A stretch of 28,827 nt of DNA. Source: Burkholderiales bacterium. GTDB lineage: Bacteria > Pseudomonadota > Gammaproteobacteria > Burkholderiales > Burkholderiaceae. Location of the stretch: positions 1 through 28,827 of the forward strand of contig CANBQJ010000024.1 in assembly GCA_947371645.1 (NCBI GenBank), read 5' to 3'. The notes below the pieces were generated by a model, which was given only the letters and a program-made list of their open reading frames with translations, did not search any database and was not told where the DNA came from. The stretch's first letter is position 1, and the number at the start of each line of letters is the position of its first letter. Shown here one piece after another: positions 9,347-15,975 of this stretch. Both the position numbers and the translations under genes were made by a program.

Positions 9347-10861
9347 TCAGCCCGCGTCCTCGTCCCCCTCCAGCAGGGGGGCGTCCAGGCCAGGGGGGAG
9401 GATGTCCTCGCTGGCGGCGTCCGGCAACGCCTCGACGCCCTTGAGCGCACGGCCCATGACGCGCGTGCGGGTCTCGACAGATGCGATGGTGTTGCTGGCT
9501 TCATCCAGCTTCTTGCGGGTCTTGGCCAGGATGTCGCCAAACTTGCCGAACTCGGTTTTGACGGCACCCAGCACCTGCCAGACTTCGCTGGAGCGTTTTT
9601 CCAGCGCGAGGGTACGGAAGCCCATCTGCAAGCTGTTGAGCGTGGCCAGCAAGGTGGTGGGCCCGGCCAGCACCACACGGTGCTCTCGCTGGAGGCTCTC
9701 CATCAGGCCTGGGCGGCGCAGGGCTTCGGCGTACAGCCCTTCCGTGGGCAGGAACAGGAAGGCGAAGTCGGTGGTGTGCGGCGGCGCCAGGTACTTGTCG
9801 CGGATGCTGCGCGCCTCCAGGCGCAGGCGCTGCTCGATGGCCTTGGAGGCCAGCTCCACCCCCGGAGCGTCCCCCCGGTCCTGGGCTTCCAGCAGCCGCT
9901 CGTAGTCTTCGCGCGGAAACTTGGCGTCAATGGGCAACCACAGCGGCACCGCGTCGTGGCCGCGGCCTGGCAAGCGGATGGCAAATTCGACGCGCGCGCC
10001 GGTGCCTGGCACCGTCTCGACGTTGACCCCGTACTGCTCGGGCGTGAAGACCTGCTCCAGCAAACCGGCCAGCTGCACCTCCCCGAAGATGCCGCGTGTC
10101 TTGACGTTGCCGAGCACGCGGTTGAGCGAGCCCACGTCGCTGGCCAGGCGCTGCATCTCACCCAGGCCCTTGTGGACCTGGTCCAGGCGCTCGGCCACCT
10201 GCTTGAAGCTTTCGCCCAGGCGGGCTTCCAGGGTCGCGTGCAGCTTCTCGTCCACGGTCTGGCGCATCTGCTCCAGGCGCTTTTCGTTGTCGGCCTGCAG
10301 GGCCTGCAAGCGGGTCTCGACGGTGCTGCGCACCTCGGTCAGGCGGCGGTCGTTGGCCTCGGAGAGCGCCCGCAGCTGCTCGACCATGGCATCAGACAGG
10401 CGCCTCAAGGCCGCCTCCTGAGCCTCGGTGAAGCGGGCCAGGGCCAGAGCCTGGGCATCGCGCAAGCCCGAGGACTGCTGAGCCGCCTGGTGGGCGTTGT
10501 CGCGCAGGGCGTCCACCAGGCCTTGCTGCATGGCCGCCAGCTGCACCCGGAAGCTGTCGAGCTGTTCGTTTTGCGTGCGGGTGGCGTCGCCCTGCTGGCC
10601 CAGCACCGTCTGCTGAAACAGGCCAATCGACTGGCCCAGGGTCTGCGTGAGTTCTTGCCGGGTGCCGCTGGCGCTGCGTTGCAGCTCTTCGCGCAGGTCG
10701 CGCAGCTCGCGTTCCAGTTGGCTTTGCCTGGCCTCGTTGTGGGTCTTGAGTGCCTGCCCCAACTCGGCCAGGGCCACATCAACAGACGGGGCTGGGCGCC
10801 ACAGCAGCCACAACAAGAGCACGACGGTGAGTGCCAGCAGGCCCAGGATGATCCAGTTCAT
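9347..10861 (-). CDS. rmuC: DNA recombination protein RmuC
   Basis: This 504-residue RmuC-family protein is linked in E. coli to limiting recombination at inverted repeats. A single N-terminal membrane anchor (residues ~3-22) is followed by a long Gln/Glu/Arg/Ala-rich coiled coil (~30-235). The RmuC domain (~240-470) has the predicted PD-(D/E)xK nuclease-like core, including the LPIDAKFPREDY segment (D312, K314), and FLFLPTEGLYAEAL further on. The acidic C-terminal tail (LLEGDEDAG) is typical of low-conservation RmuC ends. The start ATG is 30 bases below the terminator of the upstream scoB gene, so rmuC should have its own promoter, but I could not identify one with confidence. Confidence 0.95.
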   Translation of the reverse strand: MNWIILGLLALTVVLLLWLLWRPAPSVDVALAELGQALKTHNEARQSQLERELRDLREELQRSASGTRQELTQTLGQSIGLFQQTVLGQQGDATRTQNEQLDSFRVQLAAMQQGLVDALRDNAHQAAQQSSGLRDAQALALARFTEAQEAALRRLSDAMVEQLRALSEANDRRLTEVRSTVETRLQALQADNEKRLEQMRQTVDEKLHATLEARLGESFKQVAERLDQVHKGLGEMQRLASDVGSLNRVLGNVKTRGIFGEVQLAGLLEQVFTPEQYGVNVETVPGTGARVEFAIRLPGRGHDAVPLWLPIDAKFPREDYERLLEAQDRGDAPGVELASKAIEQRLRLEARSIRDKYLAPPHTTDFAFLFLPTEGLYAEALRRPGLMESLQREHRVVLAGPTTLLATLNSLQMGFRTLALEKRSSEVWQVLGAVKTEFGKFGDILAKTRKKLDEASNTIASVETRTRVMGRALKGVEALPDAASEDILPPGLDAPLLEGDEDAG

Positions 10862-10890
10862 GCGGGCGATTCTCTCAGAGCCAGCACATG

Positions 10891-10914
10891 AAAAAGGCCG
10901 CCCGGAGGCGGCCT
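10891..10914 (-). terminator. Rho-independent terminator of the scoA-scoB transcript
   Basis: Read on the minus strand, an 8-bp perfect stem (AGGCCGCC / GGCGGCCT, arms 10907-10914 and 10895-10902) with a 4-base loop is followed by TTTTT. It sits 37 bases after the scoB stop and just before the rmuC start. Confidence 0.9.
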
Positions 10915-10950
10915 GCGCGAGATGCCGAGGCCTGCAAAGGCCCGTCAGGC

Positions 10951-11595
10951 TCAGCCTTCCAGGTGAGACACCTGCACATGGCAGCCGGTCTTGGTGCGGA
11001 TCTCTTCAGCCGTCACACCAGGGGCCAATTCAACGCACTTGAAGCCCTGGGGAGTGACATCCAGCACGCACAACTCGGTGATGATGCGGTCGACCACGCC
11101 CACACCGGTGAGCGGCAGGCTGCACTTCTGGAGCAGCTTGTGCTCGCCGTTCTTGGCCGCGTGCTCCATGAGCACCACCACACGGCCCACACCGGCCACG
11201 AGGTCCATCGCACCGCCCATGCCCTTGACCATCTTGCCGGGGATCATCCAGTTGGCCAGGTCGCCGTGTTCGGACACCTGCATGGCGCCCAGGATGGACA
11301 GGTTGATCTTGCCGCCCCGGATCATCGCGAAGCTGTCGTGCGAGCCGAAGATGGAAGAACCCGGCATCACGGTCACCGTCTGCTTGCCGGCGTTGATGAG
11401 GTCGGCGTCGACCTCGTCTTCGGTCGGGAAGGGGCCGATGCCCAGCATGCCGTTCTCGGACTGCAGCCACACGTCGATGTCGGGGCTCACGTGGTTGGCC
11501 ACCAGCGTGGGCAGGCCGATGCCCAGGTTCACGTAGTAGCCGTCCTTCAACTCGCTGGCGGCACGGGCCGCCATTTCGTCATGCGTCCATGCCAT
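10951..11595 (-). CDS. scoB: 3-oxoacid CoA-transferase subunit B
   Basis: This 214-residue beta subunit moves CoA from succinyl-CoA to acetoacetate or another 3-oxoacid. The key active-site glutamate is E47 in [42 protein letters not shown] and [19 protein letters not shown] are family blocks, and the length is normal for a separate B subunit. The start is the ATG at 11595 because an AGGAG site (11603-11607) precedes it by 7 bases; a TTG two codons upstream is possible but worse placed. It lies 2 bases after the scoA stop, so the two subunits are coupled. The pcaIJ (3-oxoadipate) family is closely related; the A subunit sequence and lack of aromatic-catabolism neighbours favour Sco, not decisively. 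Confidence 0.93.
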   Translation of the reverse strand: MAWTHDEMAARAASELKDGYYVNLGIGLPTLVANHVSPDIDVWLQSENGMLGIGPFPTEDEVDADLINAGKQTVTVMPGSSIFGSHDSFAMIRGGKINLSILGAMQVSEHGDLANWMIPGKMVKGMGGAMDLVAGVGRVVVLMEHAAKNGEHKLLQKCSLPLTGVGVVDRIITELCVLDVTPQGFKCVELAPGVTAEEIRTKTGCHVQVSHLEG

Positions 11596-11597
11596 GG

Positions 11598-12305
11598 TCA
11601 AGCTCCTGCTTTCTCGGTGATCGTGCGCTTTTCGATGCGTTTCTCTGGCGTGGCGTTGAGCACGATGCGGTGCACGTAGATGCCAGGCAGGTGGACCGCA
11701 TCCGGGTCGAAGGTGCCGGTTTCGACGATCTCCTCGACTTCGACCACGGTGACCTTGCCCGCCATGGCCGCCGCTGGGTTGAAGTTGCGCGCCGTGCGCC
11801 GGAAGATCAGATTGCCGGACTTGTCGGCCTTGTAGGCCTTCACCAGGGCCACTTCGGGCAGCAGCGCCCGTTCCATCACATAGGTCTCGCCGTCAAAGAC
11901 CCGCGTTTCCTTGCCCTCGGCCACGATGGTGCCCACGCCCGTCTTGGTGAAGAAGGCCGGGATGCCCGCGCCGCCGGCCCGCAGCTTCTCGGCCAGCGTG
12001 CCCTGAGGCGTGAACTCAAGCTCCAGTTCGCCGGCCAGGTACTGCCGCTCGAACTCCTTGTTCTCACCCACGTAGCTGGAAATCATCTTCTTGATCTGCC
12101 GCGTGTTGAGCAGCTTGCCCAGACCAAAACCGTCCACCCCCGCATTGTTGGAGATGACCGTGAGGTCCTTGACGCCACTGGCCTGCAGCGCGTCAATCAG
12201 GGCTTCGGGGATGCCGCACAGGCCGAAGCCCCCCACGGCCAGCAGTTGTCCGTCTCGGACGATGCCGGCCAGTGCACTGGCGGCGTCGGGATAGACCTTG
12301 TTCAT
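11598..12305 (-). CDS. scoA: 3-oxoacid CoA-transferase subunit A
   Basis: This 235-residue alpha subunit pairs with the downstream scoB product. It shows the glycine-rich N-terminal CoA-binding region ([17 protein letters not shown]), [38 protein letters not shown] and the C-terminal [11 protein letters not shown] block typical of succinyl-CoA:3-ketoacid CoA-transferase A subunits. The start is the ATG at 12305 (MNKVYPDAA): an AAGGAG site (12313-12318) precedes it by 7 bases, and family members begin this way. The frame extends upstream to 12347, but that extension would cover the ribosome-binding site. Role: acetoacetate activation or ketone-body and polyhydroxybutyrate turnover, in keeping with the thioesterase, SDR and ETF-QO genes next door. 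Confidence 0.94.
   Translation of the reverse strand: MNKVYPDAASALAGIVRDGQLLAVGGFGLCGIPEALIDALQASGVKDLTVISNNAGVDGFGLGKLLNTRQIKKMISSYVGENKEFERQYLAGELELEFTPQGTLAEKLRAGGAGIPAFFTKTGVGTIVAEGKETRVFDGETYVMERALLPEVALVKAYKADKSGNLIFRRTARNFNPAAAMAGKVTVVEVEEIVETGTFDPDAVHLPGIYVHRIVLNATPEKRIEKRTITEKAGA
11603..11607 (-). promoter_or_regulatory. Ribosome-binding site deciding the scoB start
   Basis: AGGAG on the minus strand lies 7 bases before ATG 11595. It sits inside the 3' end of scoA, so it argues for ATG 11595 rather than the TTG at 11601. Confidence 0.75.
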
Positions 12306-12312
12306 CCATGCG

Positions 12313-12318
12313 CTCCTT
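12313..12318 (-). promoter_or_regulatory. Ribosome-binding site deciding the scoA start
   Basis: AAGGAG on the minus strand lies 7 bases before ATG 12305 and excludes the longer upstream frame. Further upstream a possible -10 (TAATCT, complement of 12353-12358) and a perfect palindrome (12333-12345) are seen. Confidence 0.8.
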
Positions 12319-12332
12319 GGCAAATCAGGTTC

Positions 12333-12345
12333 GCTGCAGTGCAGC
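12333..12345. promoter_or_regulatory. Perfect palindrome in the scoAB leader, possible operator
   Basis: GCTGCA-G-TGCAGC has 6-bp arms around one base. It lies between a possible -10 hexamer and the scoA ribosome-binding site, where a repressor would act. No regulator gene adjoins it, so the assignment is inference. Confidence 0.35.
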
Positions 12346-12423
12346 AAAACAAAGATTACACCCAGGGCGGGGCTGAGATCCAGCGGGATTCAGGAAAAAC
12401 AAGGGCCAGTTGCGCGGTGACGC

Positions 12424-12440
12424 CTGGCCGCGACGGCCAG
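12424..12440 (-). terminator. Possible hairpin terminator after the thioesterase gene
   Basis: A 7-bp perfect stem (CTGGCCG / CGGCCAG, 3-base loop) lies 28 bases past the thioesterase stop. No T tract follows directly; TTTTT comes only about 25 bases later, so this is a weak call. Confidence 0.35.
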
Positions 12441-12467
12441 CGCCCCTCGCCAGACCGTGGCCAGCCC

Positions 12468-12938
12468 TCAGGAACGCGGCAATGCGGGCGGTGCATCCGG
12501 GCCACGCAGCGCCGGTTTGCTGCCCTGAAGCGTGCGGATGGGTTCGGGCAAGGGCACCGGGCGGCCATCTTCGGTGCTCACCCACACCAGGGTGGCGCCC
12601 CCCGCGCCGTAGGGTGAACCGGGCTCATCGGTGCGCTCGATCGTCACGTAGGTGTCGATGCTGGTGCGGCCAGGGTCGGCCACATAGAGCTTGATCACGA
12701 TGTCGCCCGGAAAGACCAGTGGCCGGTAAAAATTGAAGAAGGCATTGGCGATGACCGGGCCCTCCTGCTCATTGCCCACGCTGCCGCTGATGGCCGCGAT
12801 CCACGTGACGCGTGCCTGCTCCATGTAGCGGAAATAGACCGTGTTGTTGACATGGCCCAGGCTGTCCATGTCGCCCCAGAGGATGGGCAGGCTCATCTCG
12901 TGGACCAGGATCTTGTGTTCGGGCAGGTCGATGCGCAT
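12468..12938 (-). CDS. Acyl-CoA thioesterase, hotdog fold (4HBT/YbgC-FadM type)
   Basis: This 156-residue single hotdog domain carries the 4-hydroxybenzoyl-CoA-thioesterase signature WGDMDSLGHVNNTVYFRYMEQAR. D25 matches the catalytic aspartate of Pseudomonas 4HBT. It should hydrolyse acyl-CoA to free acid plus CoA in the cytosol; chain length cannot be read from sequence. It is one domain of normal length for FadM/YbgC enzymes. The start at 12938 (MRIDLPEHK) lacks a strong Shine-Dalgarno, but the signature sits at the usual distance from it. The neighbours (scoAB, SDR, etfD) support a role in fatty-acid or acyl-CoA turnover. Confidence 0.9.
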   Translation of the reverse strand: MRIDLPEHKILVHEMSLPILWGDMDSLGHVNNTVYFRYMEQARVTWIAAISGSVGNEQEGPVIANAFFNFYRPLVFPGDIVIKLYVADPGRTSIDTYVTIERTDEPGSPYGAGGATLVWVSTEDGRPVPLPEPIRTLQGSKPALRGPDAPPALPRS

Positions 12939-12976
12939 GGTGTGATCGGAAGCAGAGACGAAAAAGGAACCGTTGA

Positions 12977-13008
12977 AAACGGCAACGCCCCAGACATGGG
13001 GGCGTTGC
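12977..13008 (-). terminator. Rho-independent terminator of the SDR gene
   Basis: On the minus strand a perfect 10-bp stem (GCAACGCCCC / GGGGCGTTGC, arms 12999-13008 and 12982-12991, 7-base loop) is followed within 2 bases by TTTT. It lies 42 bases after the SDR stop. Confidence 0.8.
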
Positions 13009-13049
13009 GGGACGATTCAAGTCACCGGCCAAGCGGTGGCGCCATGCAC

Positions 13050-13835
13050 TCAGGCAGCGGCCATGCCGTCGTCGGCGGAGATGACGGCGCCATTGATGAA
13101 ATCGCTTTCGGCCGCGCACAGCATCACCACCAGGGCGTCGAGGTCCTTCGGGCTGCCCACACGCTTGCGCGGCAGCATGGCCACCAGCTTCTTGCCGGCA
13201 TCGGTTTCCCAATGGTGGTGGTTGATCTCGGTGTCGATGTAGCCCGGGCAAATGGCGTTGGTGGTGATGCCGTACTTGCCCCACTCGCCGGCCATGGCGC
13301 GGGTCATGTGGATGACGGAAGCTTTGCTCATGCAGTAAACGCCGATCTGGGGCAGCGTGCGCAAGCCTGCCGCAGAAGCGATGTTGATGATGCGCCCGCC
13401 GGTGAAGGTGCCAGGCGCCGAGCCCTGGGCGCGGGCCAGCATGCGTTTGGCCACTTCCTGCGCCACAAAGAAAGCGCCGCGCGTGTTGGTGTCGAAGATG
13501 AAGTCGTAGCTGTCTTCGGTGACGTCCACCAGGCGCTCGGTGGTGCTCACACCCGAGTTGTTGATCAGGATGTCGATGGGGCCGACTTCGGTCTCGGCGT
13601 GCGCCACGGCCGACTTGATGCTGGCCAGGTCGGTCACGTCCAGACCGACGACGTGGGCATCGCCGCCTTGGGCCTCGATCTCGTTGCGCAAAGTCTTCAG
13701 CCGTTCGACCCGGCGACCCGCCAGCACCACGGCGGCACCCGCCTTGGCCAGGGTGTGGGCGAACTGGGTGCCCAGACCGCTGGATGCGCCGGTGATGAGG
13801 GCCACGCGGCCGGACAAGTCAAGGGTGTAGCTCAT
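13050..13835 (-). CDS. Short-chain dehydrogenase/reductase (classical SDR)
   Basis: This 261-residue classical SDR has the Rossmann cofactor motif TGASSGLG (residues 15-22), NNSG for core stability, and the catalytic triad S154, Y167 and K171 (YCMSK) with the standard 12-residue Ser-Tyr gap. Arginines after the second strand (AGRRVERL) favour NADP(H) over NAD(H), as known for this family. The substrate is not evident. Its placement next to etfD and near scoAB and a thioesterase fits a 3-hydroxyacyl or 3-oxoacyl compound, but this is inference. It is divergent from etfD across a 215-base intergenic region containing a palindromic operator candidate. Confidence 0.93.
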   Translation of the reverse strand: MSYTLDLSGRVALITGASSGLGTQFAHTLAKAGAAVVLAGRRVERLKTLRNEIEAQGGDAHVVGLDVTDLASIKSAVAHAETEVGPIDILINNSGVSTTERLVDVTEDSYDFIFDTNTRGAFFVAQEVAKRMLARAQGSAPGTFTGGRIINIASAAGLRTLPQIGVYCMSKASVIHMTRAMAGEWGKYGITTNAICPGYIDTEINHHHWETDAGKKLVAMLPRKRVGSPKDLDALVVMLCAAESDFINGAVISADDGMAAA

Positions 13836-13963
13836 GGTGCAAGTGCTCAGCAGGCTCGTTTTCGAATGGTGAAGACCTTAGCACGGCCGTCGTGTCTTGA
13901 TCCCCTTTGAAGGGTGCGGACAACGCCCCAGCTTGCACCCCCACAGGAACGGGGGAGATTTTC

Positions 13964-13975
13964 GAACGGTCGTTC
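13964..13975. promoter_or_regulatory. GAACG-N2-CGTTC palindrome, candidate TetR-family operator
   Basis: A perfect 5-bp inverted repeat with a 2-base centre (gaacggtcgttc) lies between divergent SDR and etfD genes, about 33 bases upstream of a good -10 hexamer for etfD. Palindromes of this style are bound by TetR-family repressors of fatty-acid degradation in Proteobacteria (the PsrA/FadP group); the match to a specific regulator is from memory and unverified. Confidence 0.5.
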
Positions 13976-14007
13976 TATTTTTTGCGAGAATCCCCGGGGA
14001 AGCCCCT

Positions 14008-14013
14008 TAGAAT
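14008..14013 (+). promoter_or_regulatory. Putative -10 element of etfD
   Basis: TAGAAT lies 37 bases before the etfD ATG. The -35 is weak: TTGCGA at 13982-13987 is 20 bases away, a long spacer. A repressor on the palindrome at 13964-13975 would cover this -35 region. Confidence 0.45.
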
Positions 14014-14050
14014 CCCGCACCTGTGAATTGACCGAGTAGAAGGAACCACG

Positions 14051-15739
14051 ATGACGCCCCAGGAAATCCTTGCGCAGTTCGGCCCCCGCGAGTCGATGGA
14101 ATACGACGTCGTGATCGTGGGCGCCGGCCCCGCTGGCCTGTCCGCCGCGATCAAGCTCAAGCAACTGGCTGAAAAGGCCGGCAAGGAGATCAACGTCGTC
14201 GTGCTGGAGAAGGGCTCCGAGCCTGGTGCCCACATCCTGTCTGGCGCCGTGATGGACCCCCGCTCGATCAACGAACTTTTCCCCAACTGGAAAGAGCTGG
14301 GCGCCCCGCTCAAGCAGCCCGTCACCGGTGACGAGGTCTACGTGCTGACGTCAGGTGACGGCCAGTTCAAGACGCCCGATGCCCTGGTGCCCAACTGCAT
14401 GCACAACGAGGGCAACTACGTCATCAGCCTGAGCGACGTGACCCGCTGGCTGGCCCAGCAGGCCGAAAGCCTGGGCGTGGAAATCTTCCCCGGCTTTGCT
14501 GCTGCCGAAGTGCTCTACAACGACGATGGCTCCGTCAAGGGCGTGGCCACCGGCAACATGGGCATCGACAAGGCCGGCGAGCCCACCGACAACTTCCAGC
14601 TGGGCATGGAGCTGCTCGGCAAGTACACCATCTTTGCCGAAGGTGCCCGCGGCCACCTGGGCAAGCAGCTGCTGGCCAAGTTCAACCTGGGCGAGGGCAA
14701 GGCCCCCCAGAGCTTTGGCATCGGCATCAAGGAACTCTGGGAGATCGACCCGGCCAAGGCCAAGCCTGGCCTGGTGGTGCACACCGGCGGCTGGCCCATG
14801 GACACCGACACTTTCGGCGGCGGCTTCCTCTACCACCTGGTAGACAACAAGGTCACGTTGGGCTTCGTGGTCGGCCTGGACTACAAGAACCCCTGGCTGA
14901 GCCCGTTCGAAGAAATGCAGCGCTGGAAGACCCACCCGGTCATCAAGCAGTACCTGGAAGGCGCCAAGCGCATCTCTTATGGCGCACGCGCCATCAACAA
15001 CGGCGGCCTGCCCAGCCTGCCCAAGACCGTCTTCAAGGGTGGCGCGCTGGTTGGTTGCAACGCGGGCTACATGAACGCTGCGCGCATCAAGGGTTCGCAC
15101 GCCGCCATGAAGTCCGGCATGCTGGTCGCTGAAGCCGCTTTCGAAGCCGTGATGGCCGGCCGCCAGCACGACGAGCTGAGCGCCTACCCAGCACTGTTCG
15201 AACAAAGCTGGTTGCACGAAGAACTCAAGACCTCGAAGAACTTCAAGACCTGGTTCAAGAAGGGCTTCTACGTCGGTACCGTCATGACGGCCGTGGAGCA
15301 CTGGCTGCTGCCCCGTCTGGGCATCAAGGAGGCGCCGTGGACCCTGCGCAACCCCGCAGCGGACCACACCTTCCTCAAGCCTGCTGCCGAGTGCGCCAAG
15401 ATCGATTACCCCAAGCCGGATGGCAAGCTCACCTTTGACCGCCTGAGTTCGGTCTTCGTGTCCAACACCAACCACGAAGAGCACCAACCGGCCCACCTGA
15501 CGCTGAAGAACGCATCGGTGCCCGTGCAAACCAACCTTGCCAAGTTCGCTGGCCCCGAGTCTCGCTACTGCCCAGCGGGCGTGTACGAGTTCGTCAAGAA
15601 CGACGACCAGAGCGACCGCCTGGTGATCAATGCGCAGAACTGCGTGCACTGCAAGACCTGCGACATCAAGGACCCAACCCAGAACATCGTCTGGGTCACC
15701 CCTGAAGGCGGCGGCGGCCCGAACTATTCGGGCATGTGA
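14051..15739 (+). CDS. etfD: Electron-transfer flavoprotein:ubiquinone oxidoreductase (ETF-QO)
   Basis: This 562-residue FAD and [4Fe-4S] enzyme is peripheral on the inner membrane. It takes electrons from ETF (fed by acyl-CoA dehydrogenases and other flavin dehydrogenases) and reduces ubiquinone. The N-terminus has the FAD dinucleotide motif VIVGAGPAGLSAA. GAHILSGAVMDP and GGGFLYHLVDNKVTLGFVVGLDY are family blocks. The cluster ligands are C507, C531, C534 and C537 (NCVHCKTCDIKDP), spaced as in mitochondrial ETF-QO. Length is full. An AGAAGGA ribosome-binding site precedes the ATG. The upstream palindrome may couple it to fatty-acid supply. A strong terminator follows. Confidence 0.97.
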   Translation: MTPQEILAQFGPRESMEYDVVIVGAGPAGLSAAIKLKQLAEKAGKEINVVVLEKGSEPGAHILSGAVMDPRSINELFPNWKELGAPLKQPVTGDEVYVLTSGDGQFKTPDALVPNCMHNEGNYVISLSDVTRWLAQQAESLGVEIFPGFAAAEVLYNDDGSVKGVATGNMGIDKAGEPTDNFQLGMELLGKYTIFAEGARGHLGKQLLAKFNLGEGKAPQSFGIGIKELWEIDPAKAKPGLVVHTGGWPMDTDTFGGGFLYHLVDNKVTLGFVVGLDYKNPWLSPFEEMQRWKTHPVIKQYLEGAKRISYGARAINNGGLPSLPKTVFKGGALVGCNAGYMNAARIKGSHAAMKSGMLVAEAAFEAVMAGRQHDELSAYPALFEQSWLHEELKTSKNFKTWFKKGFYVGTVMTAVEHWLLPRLGIKEAPWTLRNPAADHTFLKPAAECAKIDYPKPDGKLTFDRLSSVFVSNTNHEEHQPAHLTLKNASVPVQTNLAKFAGPESRYCPAGVYEFVKNDDQSDRLVINAQNCVHCKTCDIKDPTQNIVWVTPEGGGGPNYSGM

Positions 15740-15776
15740 TGGCCTGCAAGCGCCTCACGCGCCGGCACCTCAAACA

Positions 15777-15799
15777 AGCAGCCTCCGGGCTGCTTTTTT
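15777..15799 (+). terminator. Rho-independent terminator of etfD
   Basis: The stem AGCAGCC (15777-15783) / GGCTGCT (15788-15794) with a 4-base loop runs into six T residues. It lies 38 bases after the etfD stop. Confidence 0.92.
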
Positions 15800-15861
15800 C
15801 ATGCCCATCACATGGGGGTGTGGCTAGGGGAGACCACCATGGCCCCGCCCTTGAGCAGACC

Positions 15862-15867
15862 TACAAT
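15862..15867 (+). promoter_or_regulatory. Putative -10 element before the acyltransferase
   Basis: TACAAT in an AT-rich island (15861-15889) that stands out from the GC-rich background. No convincing -35 is seen 16-18 bases upstream, so this is a weak call. AATTCAG is repeated at 15865, 15883 and 15959. Confidence 0.3.
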
Positions 15868-15975
15868 TCAGACCAATTAAAAAATTCAGGTAGGCGGCTT
15901 GCCAGCAAAGGCGGGCTTGCGCAGCGGGCATGAACGACCCCGTTGCCACACACAAATCAATTCAGTGGGATACGC

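Noticed and set aside
9320..10891. Plus-strand frame opposite rmuC
   Set aside because: Antisense shadow of the RmuC gene with a biased composition and no recognisable domain.
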